64,000 nt of DNA, taken from positions 186,001 to 250,000 of the forward strand of contig JAOSJM010000005.1 of assembly GCA_027494165.1 (NCBI GenBank). The letters are read 5' to 3'. The notes beneath the pieces were generated by a model that was not told the origin of the DNA, ran no database searches, and worked only from the letters and a program-made list of their open reading frames with translations. Shown here one piece after another: positions 43,968 to 53,888 of the stretch. This DNA comes from Acidimicrobiia bacterium (GTDB lineage Bacteria; Actinomycetota; Acidimicrobiia; IMCC26256; JAOSJM01). The position numbers were made by a program, and so were the translations under genes. Position 1 is the first letter of the stretch. The number at the start of each line of letters is the position of its first letter.

Positions 43968-44357
43968 TCAGTACTCGGTCGGCAGCGCCTGGAGCACCGG
44001 CACCATGGAGTCGAGCGCGGGCGCCGCCTGGAGGATCTTCCCGAGGTTCCCGGTGATCTTCACCTTCCCCTGGGAGATGGCGACCTGGGAGTTGACCTCG
44101 CCCCGGTTCAGCGCGGCCGAGGTCTCGTAGCTCTGCGTCACCGTCCCGTCGGGCTTCCGCTCCGCCTTCCCGGGGTGGTACGTGATCGACCCGTCCTCGA
44201 ACTCGAACCAGTACTCCACCGTCTCCCTCCCGGGGACGTTGTTCACGACGTGCTGGAGCACGAGGGACATGCCCGACGTCGCCTGCTGGAACTCCTCGTC
44301 GGCGTTGACCGCCTTCTCCATCTCGCGGCCCCACTCGTCGCTCAGGTACATCGCCAT
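43968..44357 (-). CDS. SCP2 sterol-carrier domain protein
   Basis: A stand-alone 129-residue SCP2 domain with VEYWFEFEDGSITYHPG, ETSAALNRGEVNSQVAISQGKVKITG and ending ALPTEY. SCP2 domains form a hydrophobic tunnel that binds sterols, fatty acyl-CoAs or other lipids. The ATG at 44357 follows AGGAG. It closes the long minus-strand operon that starts at 58848 and is one of the stronger hints that the pathway handles a bulky lipid. Confidence 0.88.
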   Translation of the reverse strand: MAMYLSDEWGREMEKAVNADEEFQQATSGMSLVLQHVVNNVPGRETVEYWFEFEDGSITYHPGKAERKPDGTVTQSYETSAALNRGEVNSQVAISQGKVKITGNLGKILQAAPALDSMVPVLQALPTEY

Positions 44358-44462
44358 GGTGGCTACTCCTCTCGTGGTCGCGGCTTCACCGCGACGGTCG
44401 TATCGGTCGGAAGGGATCGCTCCGGGGGAACCCGTCTCGGAACCGCTGGTCGCCGCGGGGGA

Positions 44463-46830
44463 TCACCGAACCACCTCTTCCCGCACGAGCCGGTCGATCT
44501 CGTCGCCCGCCAGCCCGAGGAGGTCCCGCAGCACGTAGTCGTCGTCCTGGCCCAGCACCGGGGCCGGACACCTCACCCGGGCCGGCGTGTCCGAGAACAG
44601 CCACGGCGTGGCGTAGACGTGGCTGTGCTCGCCCCCCGGGGAATCGTGATCGAGGACGAGACCTCGCGCCCGGAAGTGCTCGTGCCCGTCGCGCTCCTGG
44701 ATCCCGAGGACCGGCATGGCCGGGACGCCCGCCCGGAGGAGCCGCCGCGCAGCCTGGTCCCGTTCCTGGGTAGCGCACCAGGACGCGACCGCGCCGTCGA
44801 TCTCTGCCCTTCGTCGACGACGTCCCGGCACGGTCGCCAGGCTCGGGTCAGCCGCCCACTCGGTGCGCCCGATCGCCTCGCAGAGCCCCGCCCAGTCGGA
44901 CCCGTTCCTGACCGACACCGCGACCCACCGCTCCTCACCGCTGCACGCGTACGTCCCGTGGGGGAACCAGGCGTGGTGGAGGTTCCCCTGGACGCCGGGG
45001 AGGCGCCCGTTCAGCTGGTAGTCGAGGATCGGCTCGGCCAGACCGCTCAGCGCCGACTCGATCATGCTCACGTCGACGAACTGACCCTCCCCGGTCACGT
45101 CGCGATGCCGCAGCGCCGCGAGTGTGCCGATGGCCCCGTTGATCGCGAGGTTGAGGTCCCCGAGACCGAAGTTGATGAGACCGATCGGCTCCTCGTGCTC
45201 GTAGCCCACCAGGGTCTCGAGCCCCGCGAACGCCGTACCCATGGAGGCGAAGCCCCCCATCGATCGCAGTGGACCGCTGTGGCCTGCGACGCTCATCGAG
45301 ACACAGATGACGTCGGGCCTGGTCCGACGCAGGGACTCGTACCCGAGGTCCAGACGATCCATGACCCCGGGCCGGAAGTTGTCGACGACGACGTCGACCG
45401 AGGGGGAGGAGCCGATGGACGAGGCGTGCACCCTCCGGCCTCCCCACGTCCAGCGCGACCGACCGCTTGCTCCGGTTGTTGTGGGAGAAGAACCACGATG
45501 TCCAGGGAAGGAAGCGCATGAGGTCCTGGCGCCGGCCGGTCTCGACCCGGATGACCTCGGCTCCCATGTCCGCGAGGAGCTGGGTCGACATGGGGCCGGC
45601 CCAGTTCCAGGTGAAGTCGAGGATTCGGACGCCTTCCAGCGGAGGCAGGCGCTCCACGTCTCCCGATCCCGGCGCCCCGACGCCACTTCCGCTCGGGCAG
45701 CTCGACGGTCGGGCCGCCGATCGCCCCGGTCCCCCCACCCTGACCGGCCACGCGGTCAGAGTGAAGCCCGGGTTCGGAACCCTCACCGTGGACCTCGCGA
45801 CGGCGACGGTGCCCCAGGCGTCCCGCCCGGCGAGGTGCTCGTCGTCGAGGATCTCGTCGAAGGCCATCGCCGGCCCGAGGGTCAGCCCCTCCTCGGCCCC
45901 GAACCGGGCGACCTCCGCTCTCGTGAGACCCTTGAGCCATGCCCGGAAGTGCCCGTCGACGAGCTCGGGGTGCGCCCCGAGGAACATGGAGTCGCGGGCC
46001 TTCTCGTCACGAGCCCACTCGGGCTCGCCCATGAGGCGCAGGAAGACCCCCCACTGCCCGGGGGACTGGGAGAGGATGCAGACGTAGCCGTCCGCGCACT
46101 CGAACAGCCCCGTCGGGTACGGGAAGCTGCCCGCCCCCGAGCCACGGTGCCACCCGCCGGCGCGCTTGGCCCGGAAGAGGTGCATCCCACCGACGCAGTA
46201 GGCCATGACCTGCGCGACGGCGACGTCGACCGTCTGGCCGCGACCCGACCGGTCACGCTCGCGAAGCCCGCACAGCGTCGCGGCCGCCGCATGGAGGCCG
46301 GCCTGGTACGAGGCCTGGTCGTAAGGAAGGCGGAGCGGCTCGCGGCCCGGTGCTCCGAGGCCGTCGCAGAGGGAGCTGAGCGCCGACGCGGTGAGGTCCG
46401 TCCCGGGCGCGTCCGCGAGGACCCCCGTGCGCCCGTACGGGGACACCGACACCACGAGGAGGGTCGGATGGCGCTCGCGGAGATCGGGATGGCCGAGCCT
46501 CCAGTGGTTCCGGGATGTGACGTCGACGCCCTCGACGAGGACGTCAACCGTGGCCAGCATGTCCTCGAGGCGGTGGGCATCCTCGGGGTCGTCGGGGTCG
46601 ATCCCGCAGGCACGCTTCCCGGCGTTCAGGTAGTGGAAGAGCGCGCCGCCCTCGGGATCGAGCTCGTCTCCGGCGAAGGGTCCCAGGGAGCGGATCGGGT
46701 CTCCGGGCGCCGGCTCGAGCTTGGTGACCTCGGCGCCGAGGTCCCCGAGGAGACGCGAGCAGAAGGAGGCCGCGATCTCCTCGGCGACCTCGAGCACCCG
46801 GACCCCGGCCAGGGGAGCCCCTCCACTCAC
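44463..46830 (-). CDS. Tandem CaiB/BaiF family CoA-transferase, one frame break
   Basis: The mended 788-residue protein holds two class III CoA-transferase domains in tandem. The first begins LAGVRVLEVAEEIAASFCSRLLGDLGAE; the second begins LEGVRILDFTWNWAGPMSTQLLADMGAE and contains VDVVVDNFRPGVMDRL and LINFGLGDLNLAINGAIG. Class III enzymes transfer CoA using an active Asp; duplicated forms are common in bile acid, steroid and terpenoid catabolism. A surplus base in the G run at 45402-45406 shifts the frame within the second domain; removing it gives RLLPSVDVVVDNF. The GTG at 46830 follows GGAG. It lies between the flavin reductase and SCP2 genes. Confidence 0.87.
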
Positions 46831-46873
46831 CGTCCGCTCCGTCCTCGCTGGTCGCGTACGAGCACCGAAACCC

Positions 46874-48883
46874 TCAGAGCGCCAGACCGACGAGCATCCC
46901 CATCTCGGTCGCCTCGTGGATCCCTCGGGGAGCCCACGCCGCGCCGACGAGGTGGATCTCCGGAGCCGTTCCCTTCAGGGCGCGGTACAGGTCGGTGGCG
47001 GGTCGCGATCCGCACGAGAGGACCACGGAGTCCACACCCTCGACGACCGAGGAGAACCCGGTGAGCGAGGACACGAGCTCGACACGGTCCCGGTCGATGC
47101 GCACGGCCCGCTGGTAGGCGTGGGTCTTCACACCCCCGGCCTCCAGCCGCCTGAGCACGGTGGCGATCGCGTACCGGCCGACGTTGCCGGCGATCCCGGC
47201 CCAATGGTGGAACACCTCCACCTCGTGGCCCCGCGACGCGAGGGCGTCCGCGACGCTGGGGGTCTCCATCCCGTCCTCCTGCGACAGGACGACGACCCGG
47301 TGGCCCACCGAGCACGTCCCCTCGAGCACGTCCCACGCCTGGTGCACGTTCGGGCCGTCGACTCCGGGGATCTCCGGTGCGAGCGGGATGGAGCCGGTCG
47401 CGCAGATCACGACGTCGGGCGAGAGGGCGCGGACGGCCTCGGCGTCGCAGTCCACACCCAGCCGGAGGTCGATCGACAGCAGCTTGATCTGGGTCTGGTA
47501 GTAGGTGGGCAGGTTGGCGAACTGGTCGCGGCCGGGGGCCAGGCTGGCCAGCCTCACCTGGCCACCGATGTTCCCCGACCTCTCGAGGACGATGACCTCG
47601 TGGCCGCGCATCGCCGCCACCCGGGCCGCCTCGAGCCCCGCGGCCCCCGCCCCGACGACCACGACGCGCCGCCTCGTCTCCGCGGGGCGGTAGCTCGCCC
47701 GCCACAGCAGCTCGTTGCCGATCACAGGGTTCACCGAGCACATGGCGCGCTGCATGACGTTCGCCAGCCCGGTCCCCACACCGTGCACCGCGTTGTCGAT
47801 GCAGCGATTGCAGCCGATGCAGGCCCGGATCTCGTCGAAGCGGCCCTCTCGGGCCTTGTTGGGGAACTCCGGGTCGGCGATCGAGGCCCGTGTCATCCCG
47901 ACGAGGTCGCAGGCGCCCTCGGCCAGGAGTTGCTCGGCAAGAAGGGGATCGAAGACCCGGCCGGCGTAGAGGACCGGGATCGGAGCCACGATCCGGCGGA
48001 TCTCCTTGGCGTGCGCGGCTCCCAGCGCCGGCGGGGCGTACGAGGGTGCGACGTACGTGGGGTCGCCCCAGAGGTGGCCCACGTCGACGCTGAAGAAGTC
48101 GGGTCGGGCGCCCTCGGCGATGTAGCCGGCGATCTCCTGGGCCTCCAGCAGGTCGTACCCGCCCGGCCGGTACTCGCCACCCGACACGCGCACACCGACT
48201 GCGGCGGTGTCACCGATCCGGTCACGCACCCGGCGCAGGATCTCCACGACGAAGCGGGTCCGGGCCTCGGTGTCCCCGCCCCACCGGTCGGTCCGCCGGT
48301 TCGTCGCCGGCGAGAGGAAGAAGTGCGGGAGGGTCTCGTGCGAGGCGTGGACCTCGATCGCGTCGGCTCCCGCGGCCACGAGCTGCTCTGCCGCGTCGGC
48401 GAAGCTCGAGATGATCCACTCCATCTCGTCGTCGTCGAGCTCGTGAGGTACGAAGTGCTGGCTCCCCAGGAGCGGCACTGCCGACGGCCCGAAGAGCACG
48501 TTGCCGTGACCGATCTGGCACACCGCCACCGATCCGGCCTCGTGCACGGCGTCGACGAACGACCGCAGCCTCTCCACGAAACCCGGCATGTAGTAGGCGG
48601 GGATGCGGATCGCGAACCCTCCGTCGGTCAGCTCCTGAGGCGCCTCGTCGGGGATCGGCGCCGGAAGGATCCAAGCCTCTCCCCCGATCCAGCCGACCCC
48701 GCCGCGTGCTTTCTGGACGTGGTGCTCCGTGTAGACGTCGTCGGCGAGGAAGTCGAGCCGGCCGGCCCCGATCGTGTTCGTGGTCTCACAGATCCGGTTG
48801 GGGACCGTCATCGGCCCCACCTGCAGGGGCGAGAACAACAGGTCCAGCTTCACCGCACCCTCCGGTCGGCCGTCGGTTCCCAT
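46874..48883 (-). CDS. OYE-like FMN/[4Fe-4S]/FAD enoate reductase (2,4-dienoyl-CoA reductase family)
   Basis: A 669-residue three-cofactor enzyme. The N-terminal TIM barrel has LFSPLQVGPMTVPNRI, GHGNVLFG and HASHETLPHFFLSPATNRRTD. A cluster motif CIGCNRCIDN with a later Cys in RAMCSVNP follows. Then comes a nucleotide-binding domain with VVVGAGAAGLEAARVAA and GSRPATDLYRAL. Relatives reduce dienoyl-CoA, enones (bile acid BaiCD/BaiH) or oxidise trimethylamine. Reduction of a conjugated ring or side-chain double bond is the likely role. The ATG at 48883 follows AAGGAGG with an 8 nt spacer. Confidence 0.9.
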   Translation of the reverse strand: MGTDGRPEGAVKLDLLFSPLQVGPMTVPNRICETTNTIGAGRLDFLADDVYTEHHVQKARGGVGWIGGEAWILPAPIPDEAPQELTDGGFAIRIPAYYMPGFVERLRSFVDAVHEAGSVAVCQIGHGNVLFGPSAVPLLGSQHFVPHELDDDEMEWIISSFADAAEQLVAAGADAIEVHASHETLPHFFLSPATNRRTDRWGGDTEARTRFVVEILRRVRDRIGDTAAVGVRVSGGEYRPGGYDLLEAQEIAGYIAEGARPDFFSVDVGHLWGDPTYVAPSYAPPALGAAHAKEIRRIVAPIPVLYAGRVFDPLLAEQLLAEGACDLVGMTRASIADPEFPNKAREGRFDEIRACIGCNRCIDNAVHGVGTGLANVMQRAMCSVNPVIGNELLWRASYRPAETRRRVVVVGAGAAGLEAARVAAMRGHEVIVLERSGNIGGQVRLASLAPGRDQFANLPTYYQTQIKLLSIDLRLGVDCDAEAVRALSPDVVICATGSIPLAPEIPGVDGPNVHQAWDVLEGTCSVGHRVVVLSQEDGMETPSVADALASRGHEVEVFHHWAGIAGNVGRYAIATVLRRLEAGGVKTHAYQRAVRIDRDRVELVSSLTGFSSVVEGVDSVVLSCGSRPATDLYRALKGTAPEIHLVGAAWAPRGIHEATEMGMLVGLAL

Positions 48884-48917
48884 CGATCGTTCCTCCTTGC
48901 GCGAGGTCCCAGACGTC

Positions 48918-49703
48918 CTAGAGGAGCAGGAACCCACCGTCGATCACGTAGGTCGCCCCGGTGACGAACGAGCCCGCCTGGCTGAGCAACGCGATCGCGA
49001 TCCCGACCAGGTCCTCGGGAGTCCCGATGATCTTCAACGGTTGATGAGCGAGCAGCTGCTCGCCGAGCCCTCCGGCGAACAGCGGGTCCGTTCCCTCCGT
49101 CCGCACGAAGCCCGGCGCGATCGCGTTGACCCTGATGCCGTCGGGCGCGAACTCGACGGCAGCGTTGCGTGTGAACTGGATGACCGCGGCCTTCGACGGT
49201 CCGTACGCGCCCAGGCCCGGCTGGAGTCCTCGCTTGCCGGCGCCGGACGCCAGGTTCAGGATCGCCCCTCCACCCCCGGACTCGCGCATCGCCTTGACCG
49301 CCTCGCGCGTGCAGAGGAAGGTTCCCCGAACGTTGAGTCGGTAGACGTCATCGAAGAGCTCCTGCTCCATGTCCTCGAGCGTGTGGAGCGGGTAGACCCC
49401 GGCGTTGTTGACCAGGATGTCGAGCCCACCGAGCTCCGAGGCGGCCCCGGCGACCCCGCGCACGACGGAGCTCTCCTCCATGCAGTCCATCTCGAGCGCC
49501 ACGGCTCGACCGCCCGCGTCCTCGATGGCCCGGGCGACCTCCGTCGCCCCATCGCGGTCGACGTCAGTCACGACGACGGCAGCACCGGCCCGAGCCAGAG
49601 CGAGCGAGAGGCCCCTGCCGATCCCGCGCCCTCCCCCCGTCACGAGTGCCCGTCGGCCCTCGAGGCCGAAGAGACCCCTCAAGTACTCGGACACATCAGT
49701 CAT
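48918..49703 (-). CDS. SDR family oxidoreductase
   Basis: A 261-residue classical SDR with TGGGRGIGRG, NNAGVYPL, Ser in LASGAGKRG, YGPSK active site and the C-terminal YVIDGGFLLL. Hydroxyacyl-CoA or ring hydroxyl oxidation is likely. The gene is 34 bp upstream of the flavin reductase on the same strand, with the luciferase-like genes upstream. The ATG at 49703 has GGAAGGTGGG upstream. The substrate is unresolved. Confidence 0.88.
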   Translation of the reverse strand: MTDVSEYLRGLFGLEGRRALVTGGGRGIGRGLSLALARAGAAVVVTDVDRDGATEVARAIEDAGGRAVALEMDCMEESSVVRGVAGAASELGGLDILVNNAGVYPLHTLEDMEQELFDDVYRLNVRGTFLCTREAVKAMRESGGGGAILNLASGAGKRGLQPGLGAYGPSKAAVIQFTRNAAVEFAPDGIRVNAIAPGFVRTEGTDPLFAGGLGEQLLAHQPLKIIGTPEDLVGIAIALLSQAGSFVTGATYVIDGGFLLL

Positions 49704-49762
49704 CGGTCACCCACCTTCCTCTCGCCGTCCCCGACGCTCCACCGCGACACGCGCTCCTGCGC

Positions 49763-50877
49763 TCAGGCAGCCAGCCGAGGCTTCACCGCGCCGGCCAGGA
49801 GCCGGATCGACTCGATGGCGTCGAGGTGGGCCCGACCCGGTAGGAACACCCGGCACAGGGCGTGGGTCACCCCGCACCCGGACCGGAGCTCCCGCAGCCT
49901 GTCGGCCACCTCGGCCGGCGAGGCCACGAGGAGGCAGGTGTCGAGCAACTTCGCCTCGTCGAGATCCTCACGGAAGAGCGTCAGCTCCGCATGCTCTTCG
50001 CTCGCCTCCGCCCGCATGGACGCGAGGTGTCGCGCGAGCAGGGGGAGGACGCTCTCCCGCGTCCGTTCCACGTCGTCGGTCACGAACGCCTGCGCGCCAC
50101 GACGACGTCGACCTCCTCGGGCCGCCGACCGGCCGCCTCGAGCGCCTCCCGGTACCAGTCGATCGAGTTGCGAACCTCGTCCTCGGTCAGAAAGGCGGGC
50201 GCGACGTAGGGCAAGCCGCGTCCCGCCGCCCACTCGATCGTCTCCCGTCGACACGCGGTGACCCAGATCGGGGGGTGTGGCAGCTGGACGGGTCGCGGGG
50301 TCACCGACAGGAACTCGGGCGAGACCCGGCCCCGGCGCCACTGCTCGACGAACCCCGCGTCGGGCGAGACCCACGCGTCAGCCGGCTCCCGGCGGAACCC
50401 CGGAGGCCCGCTCGCGCCGAGCGGGAACTGGTAGTGCTCCCCTGTGAACTGGAAGGTCGTCTGGGTCCAGGATGTGCGAATGAGGTCGACGGCCTCGCGG
50501 AACCTGCCCTCGCGCTCGTCCCACGGGACGCCGGCGGCGCGCAGCTCGCCCGGTCGCTCCCCCGGTGAGACACCGAGGATGGCCCGCCCTCGGGACAGGT
50601 TGTCGAGCACCGCCCAGTCCTCGGCCACGCCGACGGGGAACTCGAGCACCGGTTGGCGATCGAGGGAGCCGACGCGGATCGTCCGCGTCCGCGCCGCGGC
50701 GGCACCGGCCAGGGCGCCCGGAGTCGGGCAACCCCGGGCACCGTGGTGCTCCTCGAACAGCACCGAGTCGAGGCCGAGGCGGTCGGCCTCCTCGATCTGC
50801 TCCAGAGCCGGCCGGTACGAGCCTCCCATGGCGTCGATCGCGTCGGGTCCGAGCCCGTAGAGCAAACCGATCCTCAT
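49763..50877 (-). CDS. LLM-class (luciferase-like) flavin-dependent protein 1, one frame break
   Basis: The mended 371-residue protein starts MRIGLLYGLGPDAID and has LFEEHHG, DNLSRGRAILGVSPG, PPIWVTACRRETIEWAAGRGLPY and a late VASPAEVADRLREL. The family uses FMN or F420 for oxidation or hydroxylation. A base is missing near 50091-50092 (VVVAR|QAFVTDD), which is not in a long homopolymer. Adding one G gives a continuous product. The ATG at 50877 follows GGAGGAGG and overlaps the stop of the next upstream luciferase-like gene (ATGA). Confidence 0.82.
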
Positions 50878-51919
50878 CGGAGAGCCTCCTCCGCTCGCAA
50901 CATCGGCATGACCTCCCTGGCGAACGTCTCCAGGTTCCGGAGCGCCCGGTCCAGCTTGTAGTTGGTCCACATCGTGCGGACCATGAGGAGGTCGAGGTCG
51001 AAGTCGAGGACGCTGGCCGCCTGTTCCCTCACCTGGTCCGGGTTCCCCGCCCACACCCCGGGGTTGCGGAGCAGCATCGGCTTCATCTCCGGTGGGACGT
51101 CGTAGACCTTCTGGCCCATGAGGACCTCGAGGAAGCCGAAGCCGAGGAGCTGGTCACGCATGATCCCCCAGAAGTCCTCTTCGATCGCCGCCTCGGCGTC
51201 CCGCTCGCTGGGCATGACGGCCACGTCTCGGAAGATCCCGCGCTTCAGGGCGGTCCGGTCGTGACCGGCCTCGTCGGCCGCCCGGTGGTACTCGTCGAAG
51301 ACGGCCCCGTCGACGTTCTCGAGCCCCCTCCGGCGATGAGGAGGGGCCAGCCTCGCCGCCCGGCGCCGCGCGCGGCCCATGGCTTCACGCCGCCGCAGAC
51401 CCAGAGGTCCGGGTCGCGCTGGAGGGGTCGCGTGGCCACCGACACGTCCTCGTACCGATAGAACTCGCCGCTGAACGAGAAGCGCTCCTGCGTGAGGGCC
51501 AGGCGAACGACCTCCATCGCCTCGAAGAGCCTCGCGCCCCACCGACCCTCGGGTACTCCGTGCCCCAGGAACTCTTCGAGCCGGTAGCCCGCGCCGAAGC
51601 CGAGGATCAACCGGCCGCCCGACAGGCGGTCGACGACCGCGCACTCCTCCGCGACCTTGAGCGGATCGTGCTGGGGCAACAGGAGGGCACCGATCATGAG
51701 CCCGATGCTCTTCGTCCGCTCGCCGATCGCCGCGACGGTGGGGAGGAGCGAGGGGCAGTACCCGTCGTACCAGAAGGAGTGCTCCGTGAGCGCGATCCCG
51801 TCGAAGCCCAGCTCCTCGGCGGCCTGGGCGTACTCGATCTGCGCTTCGTACAGGTCGGGGAGCGACCTCGGGTAGGAACCCGGGCTCTGGATCCCGAACG
51901 GACCGGCGATGATCTTCAC
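50874..51919 (-). CDS. LLM-class flavin-dependent protein 2, one frame break
   Basis: The mended 348-residue protein starts MKIIAGPFGIQSPGSYPRSL and includes ALTEHSFW, GALLLPQHDPLKVAEECAVVD, SGGRLILGFGAGY and DLWVCGGVKPWAARGAG. A missing base in the C run at 51324-51328 separates the halves; adding it yields IAGGGLENVDGAVFDEYHRAADEAG. It is most similar in layout to protein 3 (next upstream), including the LLPQ(H/Y)DPL segment, so these two may be subunits or duplicates. The substrate is unknown. Confidence 0.83.
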
Positions 51920-51942
51920 TGCCTCTTCCCCTCTTCCATCGG

Positions 51943-52935
51943 CTACTTGAACTCGGGGATGATGTGCTCTGCGATGAGCTCGCGTTGGGCCGTCATGAGG
52001 AACAGCGCCTCGAACCCCATGCCCTCGTAGCGTCTGAACTCATCGATGATCATCTCCACGGTGCCGGTGTAGATGCTGTCGACGAAGCGCCGGTAGACGG
52101 GGTGGTCCTTCGGCGGGTGGTAGAGGTGGTTTCCCTCGTCGTCGACGAGGTACCCGAAGCAGAGGATGTGCTCCTCGTAGAGGTCGGAGAGGAGGAGCTG
52201 CTTCAGCTCCTCGGCCTCCTCGACGGTGTCCCCGATGCAGACGTCCTTGAACGCGGCGAGCCGGAGACGCTCCTCGGGCCACCCCGCGGCCCGGCCGACC
52301 TCGCGGTACTCGCGGGCGATCGCGCTCGCCTGCTCGAAGCTCGCGTTGGCCATCCAGTACGGGAGGCCGGCCTTCCCGGCCCTCTGAGCCGCCCTCACCG
52401 ACGTCCCTCCGCAGAACCACGTCGGGATCGGACGCTGGATCGGCGTCGGCCGGACGCAGGCGTTGTCGTAGGAGTAGTAGCGACCCTCGAAGCTGAACCT
52501 CTCCCCGGAGGTGGCCTGCTCGAAGACCTTCATCCCTTCCACGAGCCGGGCGCCTCGCGCCTTCTTCTCCATGGAGAGCCCGTCGAACTCGTACGGGCGG
52601 TATCCCATGCCGAGACCCAGTGTCACCCGGCCCCCCGAGACGACGTCCACCGTGGCCGCCAGCTCCGCCGCCTCGAGGGGGTCGTACTGGGGCAGGAGCA
52701 TCGCCCCGGTGACGAACCGGATGCGGCTCGTGACCGCTGCCGCCGCGGCGAGCGCCTGGACGGCGAGCGGCATGGTGCTGTCGTACATGAAGTGGTGCTC
52801 GCCGGCGCCGTACCCGTCGAACCCCAGTGCCTCCGCCTCCTTCGCCCCGTTCACGAAGGAGTCGTAGCCGGTCGCCAGCGACCCCGGCATCTTCCTGGTC
52901 TTGATGGTCCCCTGTACGCCGGTCCAGAACTCCAT
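51943..52935 (-). CDS. LLM-class flavin-dependent protein 3
   Basis: An intact 330-residue luciferase-like protein: MEFWTGVQGTIKTRKMPGSL, GAGEHHFMYD, GAMLLPQYDPLEAAELAATVDVVSGGRVTLGLGMGYR and PTWFCGGTSVRAAQRAGKAGLPYW. The early His pair and the GGRV/LG-G-Y segment are standard for FMN or F420 binding in this fold. The ATG at 52935 follows AGGAGG at about 10 nt. It lies between luciferase-like genes 2 and 4. Which cofactor it uses cannot be settled by eye. Confidence 0.88.
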   Translation of the reverse strand: MEFWTGVQGTIKTRKMPGSLATGYDSFVNGAKEAEALGFDGYGAGEHHFMYDSTMPLAVQALAAAAAVTSRIRFVTGAMLLPQYDPLEAAELAATVDVVSGGRVTLGLGMGYRPYEFDGLSMEKKARGARLVEGMKVFEQATSGERFSFEGRYYSYDNACVRPTPIQRPIPTWFCGGTSVRAAQRAGKAGLPYWMANASFEQASAIAREYREVGRAAGWPEERLRLAAFKDVCIGDTVEEAEELKQLLLSDLYEEHILCFGYLVDDEGNHLYHPPKDHPVYRRFVDSIYTGTVEMIIDEFRRYEGMGFEALFLMTAQRELIAEHIIPEFK

Positions 52936-52949
52936 CGGCTCGTGTCCTC

Positions 52950-53879
52950 CTAGGCCTGGCAGAGCGGTTGGACCTGCGAGGCGAACTGCGAGAGCGACAG
53001 GGTCCTGCCCCGCTGCTGCCGGGTCCGGCGCCACACGACATGGCTCACGCCCGTCTCGCGGCGCAGGTCCCAGAGTTGCTGCGCGATCTCGCCCGCGCAC
53101 CCTTCGATCCCCTCCCCGTCGGCGGCGCCGTCGAGGACCATCCGTCGCTCGAGCACCGGCTCGACCTGCCACTCGGCCGTCGCCGTCGTGCGGGCCTCGT
53201 CCCGGTAGCGGGTCAGGAACGAAACGGCCTCGGCCAACGGCACGTCCGCCCCCACGAAGGGCGAGACTCCGTTCCGAGCCGCCCACGATCGAACCTCCGG
53301 GTGGTCGATCTCCACCCAGAGCGGAAGGCGCTGGCTGTACGGACGCGGCGTCACCGCGAGGTAGTCGGGGAGGATCGGCCCCCAGTCCCACTGGGGCTGG
53401 AACACCCGACCGGGCGGGGCCTCGCTGGCTCCTTCGGGTGCCTCGTCGTCGGTGTGAGCGGGGAACCGGAAGGACCGGCCCCGGTACCGGAAGTCCATCC
53501 TCGACCAGGCGTGGAGGAGGAAGTCGGCCCGCTCGATGACGGTGGCCGGGTCGATCCCCTCGGCGCCGGGGGACGACACGACGATCCCGGCACGGCCGCG
53601 GGAGAAGACGTCGAGCACCGTCATCTCCTCCGCGACCCGGACGACGTTCGCGCCTCCGACCATTCGGCGAGCTCTCAGGTGGAGGGACGCCGTCCGCCGG
53701 CTGGCGAAGGTCAGCAACATCGCGGGTTGCGAGCAGGACGCGGGTCCGTCACGAGCCTCGTCGACCCACGCGCTGTCGAGGCCGATACCGTCGGCCGCGC
53801 TCATCTCCCCGAGGATCGCACGCCACACCGGGGCCGGCTCCTCGTCCGACCCGACGTCCCAGCTCAGTCCGAACCTCAT
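52950..53879 (-). CDS. LLM-class flavin-dependent protein 4, diverged
   Basis: A 309-residue luciferase-like protein starting MRFGLSWDVGSDEEPAPVW. It has VFSRGRAGIVVSSPGAEG and LPLWVEIDHPEVRSWAARNGVSPFVG in the expected order, but several consensus residues differ: there is no EHH motif, and DEARDG stands in its place. It may be a non-catalytic or altered-specificity partner of the other three. The ATG at 53879 follows AGGGAG. It is the first of four consecutive luciferase-like genes in this operon. Confidence 0.78.
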   Translation of the reverse strand: MRFGLSWDVGSDEEPAPVWRAILGEMSAADGIGLDSAWVDEARDGPASCSQPAMLLTFASRRTASLHLRARRMVGGANVVRVAEEMTVLDVFSRGRAGIVVSSPGAEGIDPATVIERADFLLHAWSRMDFRYRGRSFRFPAHTDDEAPEGASEAPPGRVFQPQWDWGPILPDYLAVTPRPYSQRLPLWVEIDHPEVRSWAARNGVSPFVGADVPLAEAVSFLTRYRDEARTTATAEWQVEPVLERRMVLDGAADGEGIEGCAGEIAQQLWDLRRETGVSHVVWRRTRQQRGRTLSLSQFASQVQPLCQA

Positions 53880-53888
53880 GGTGTCTCC

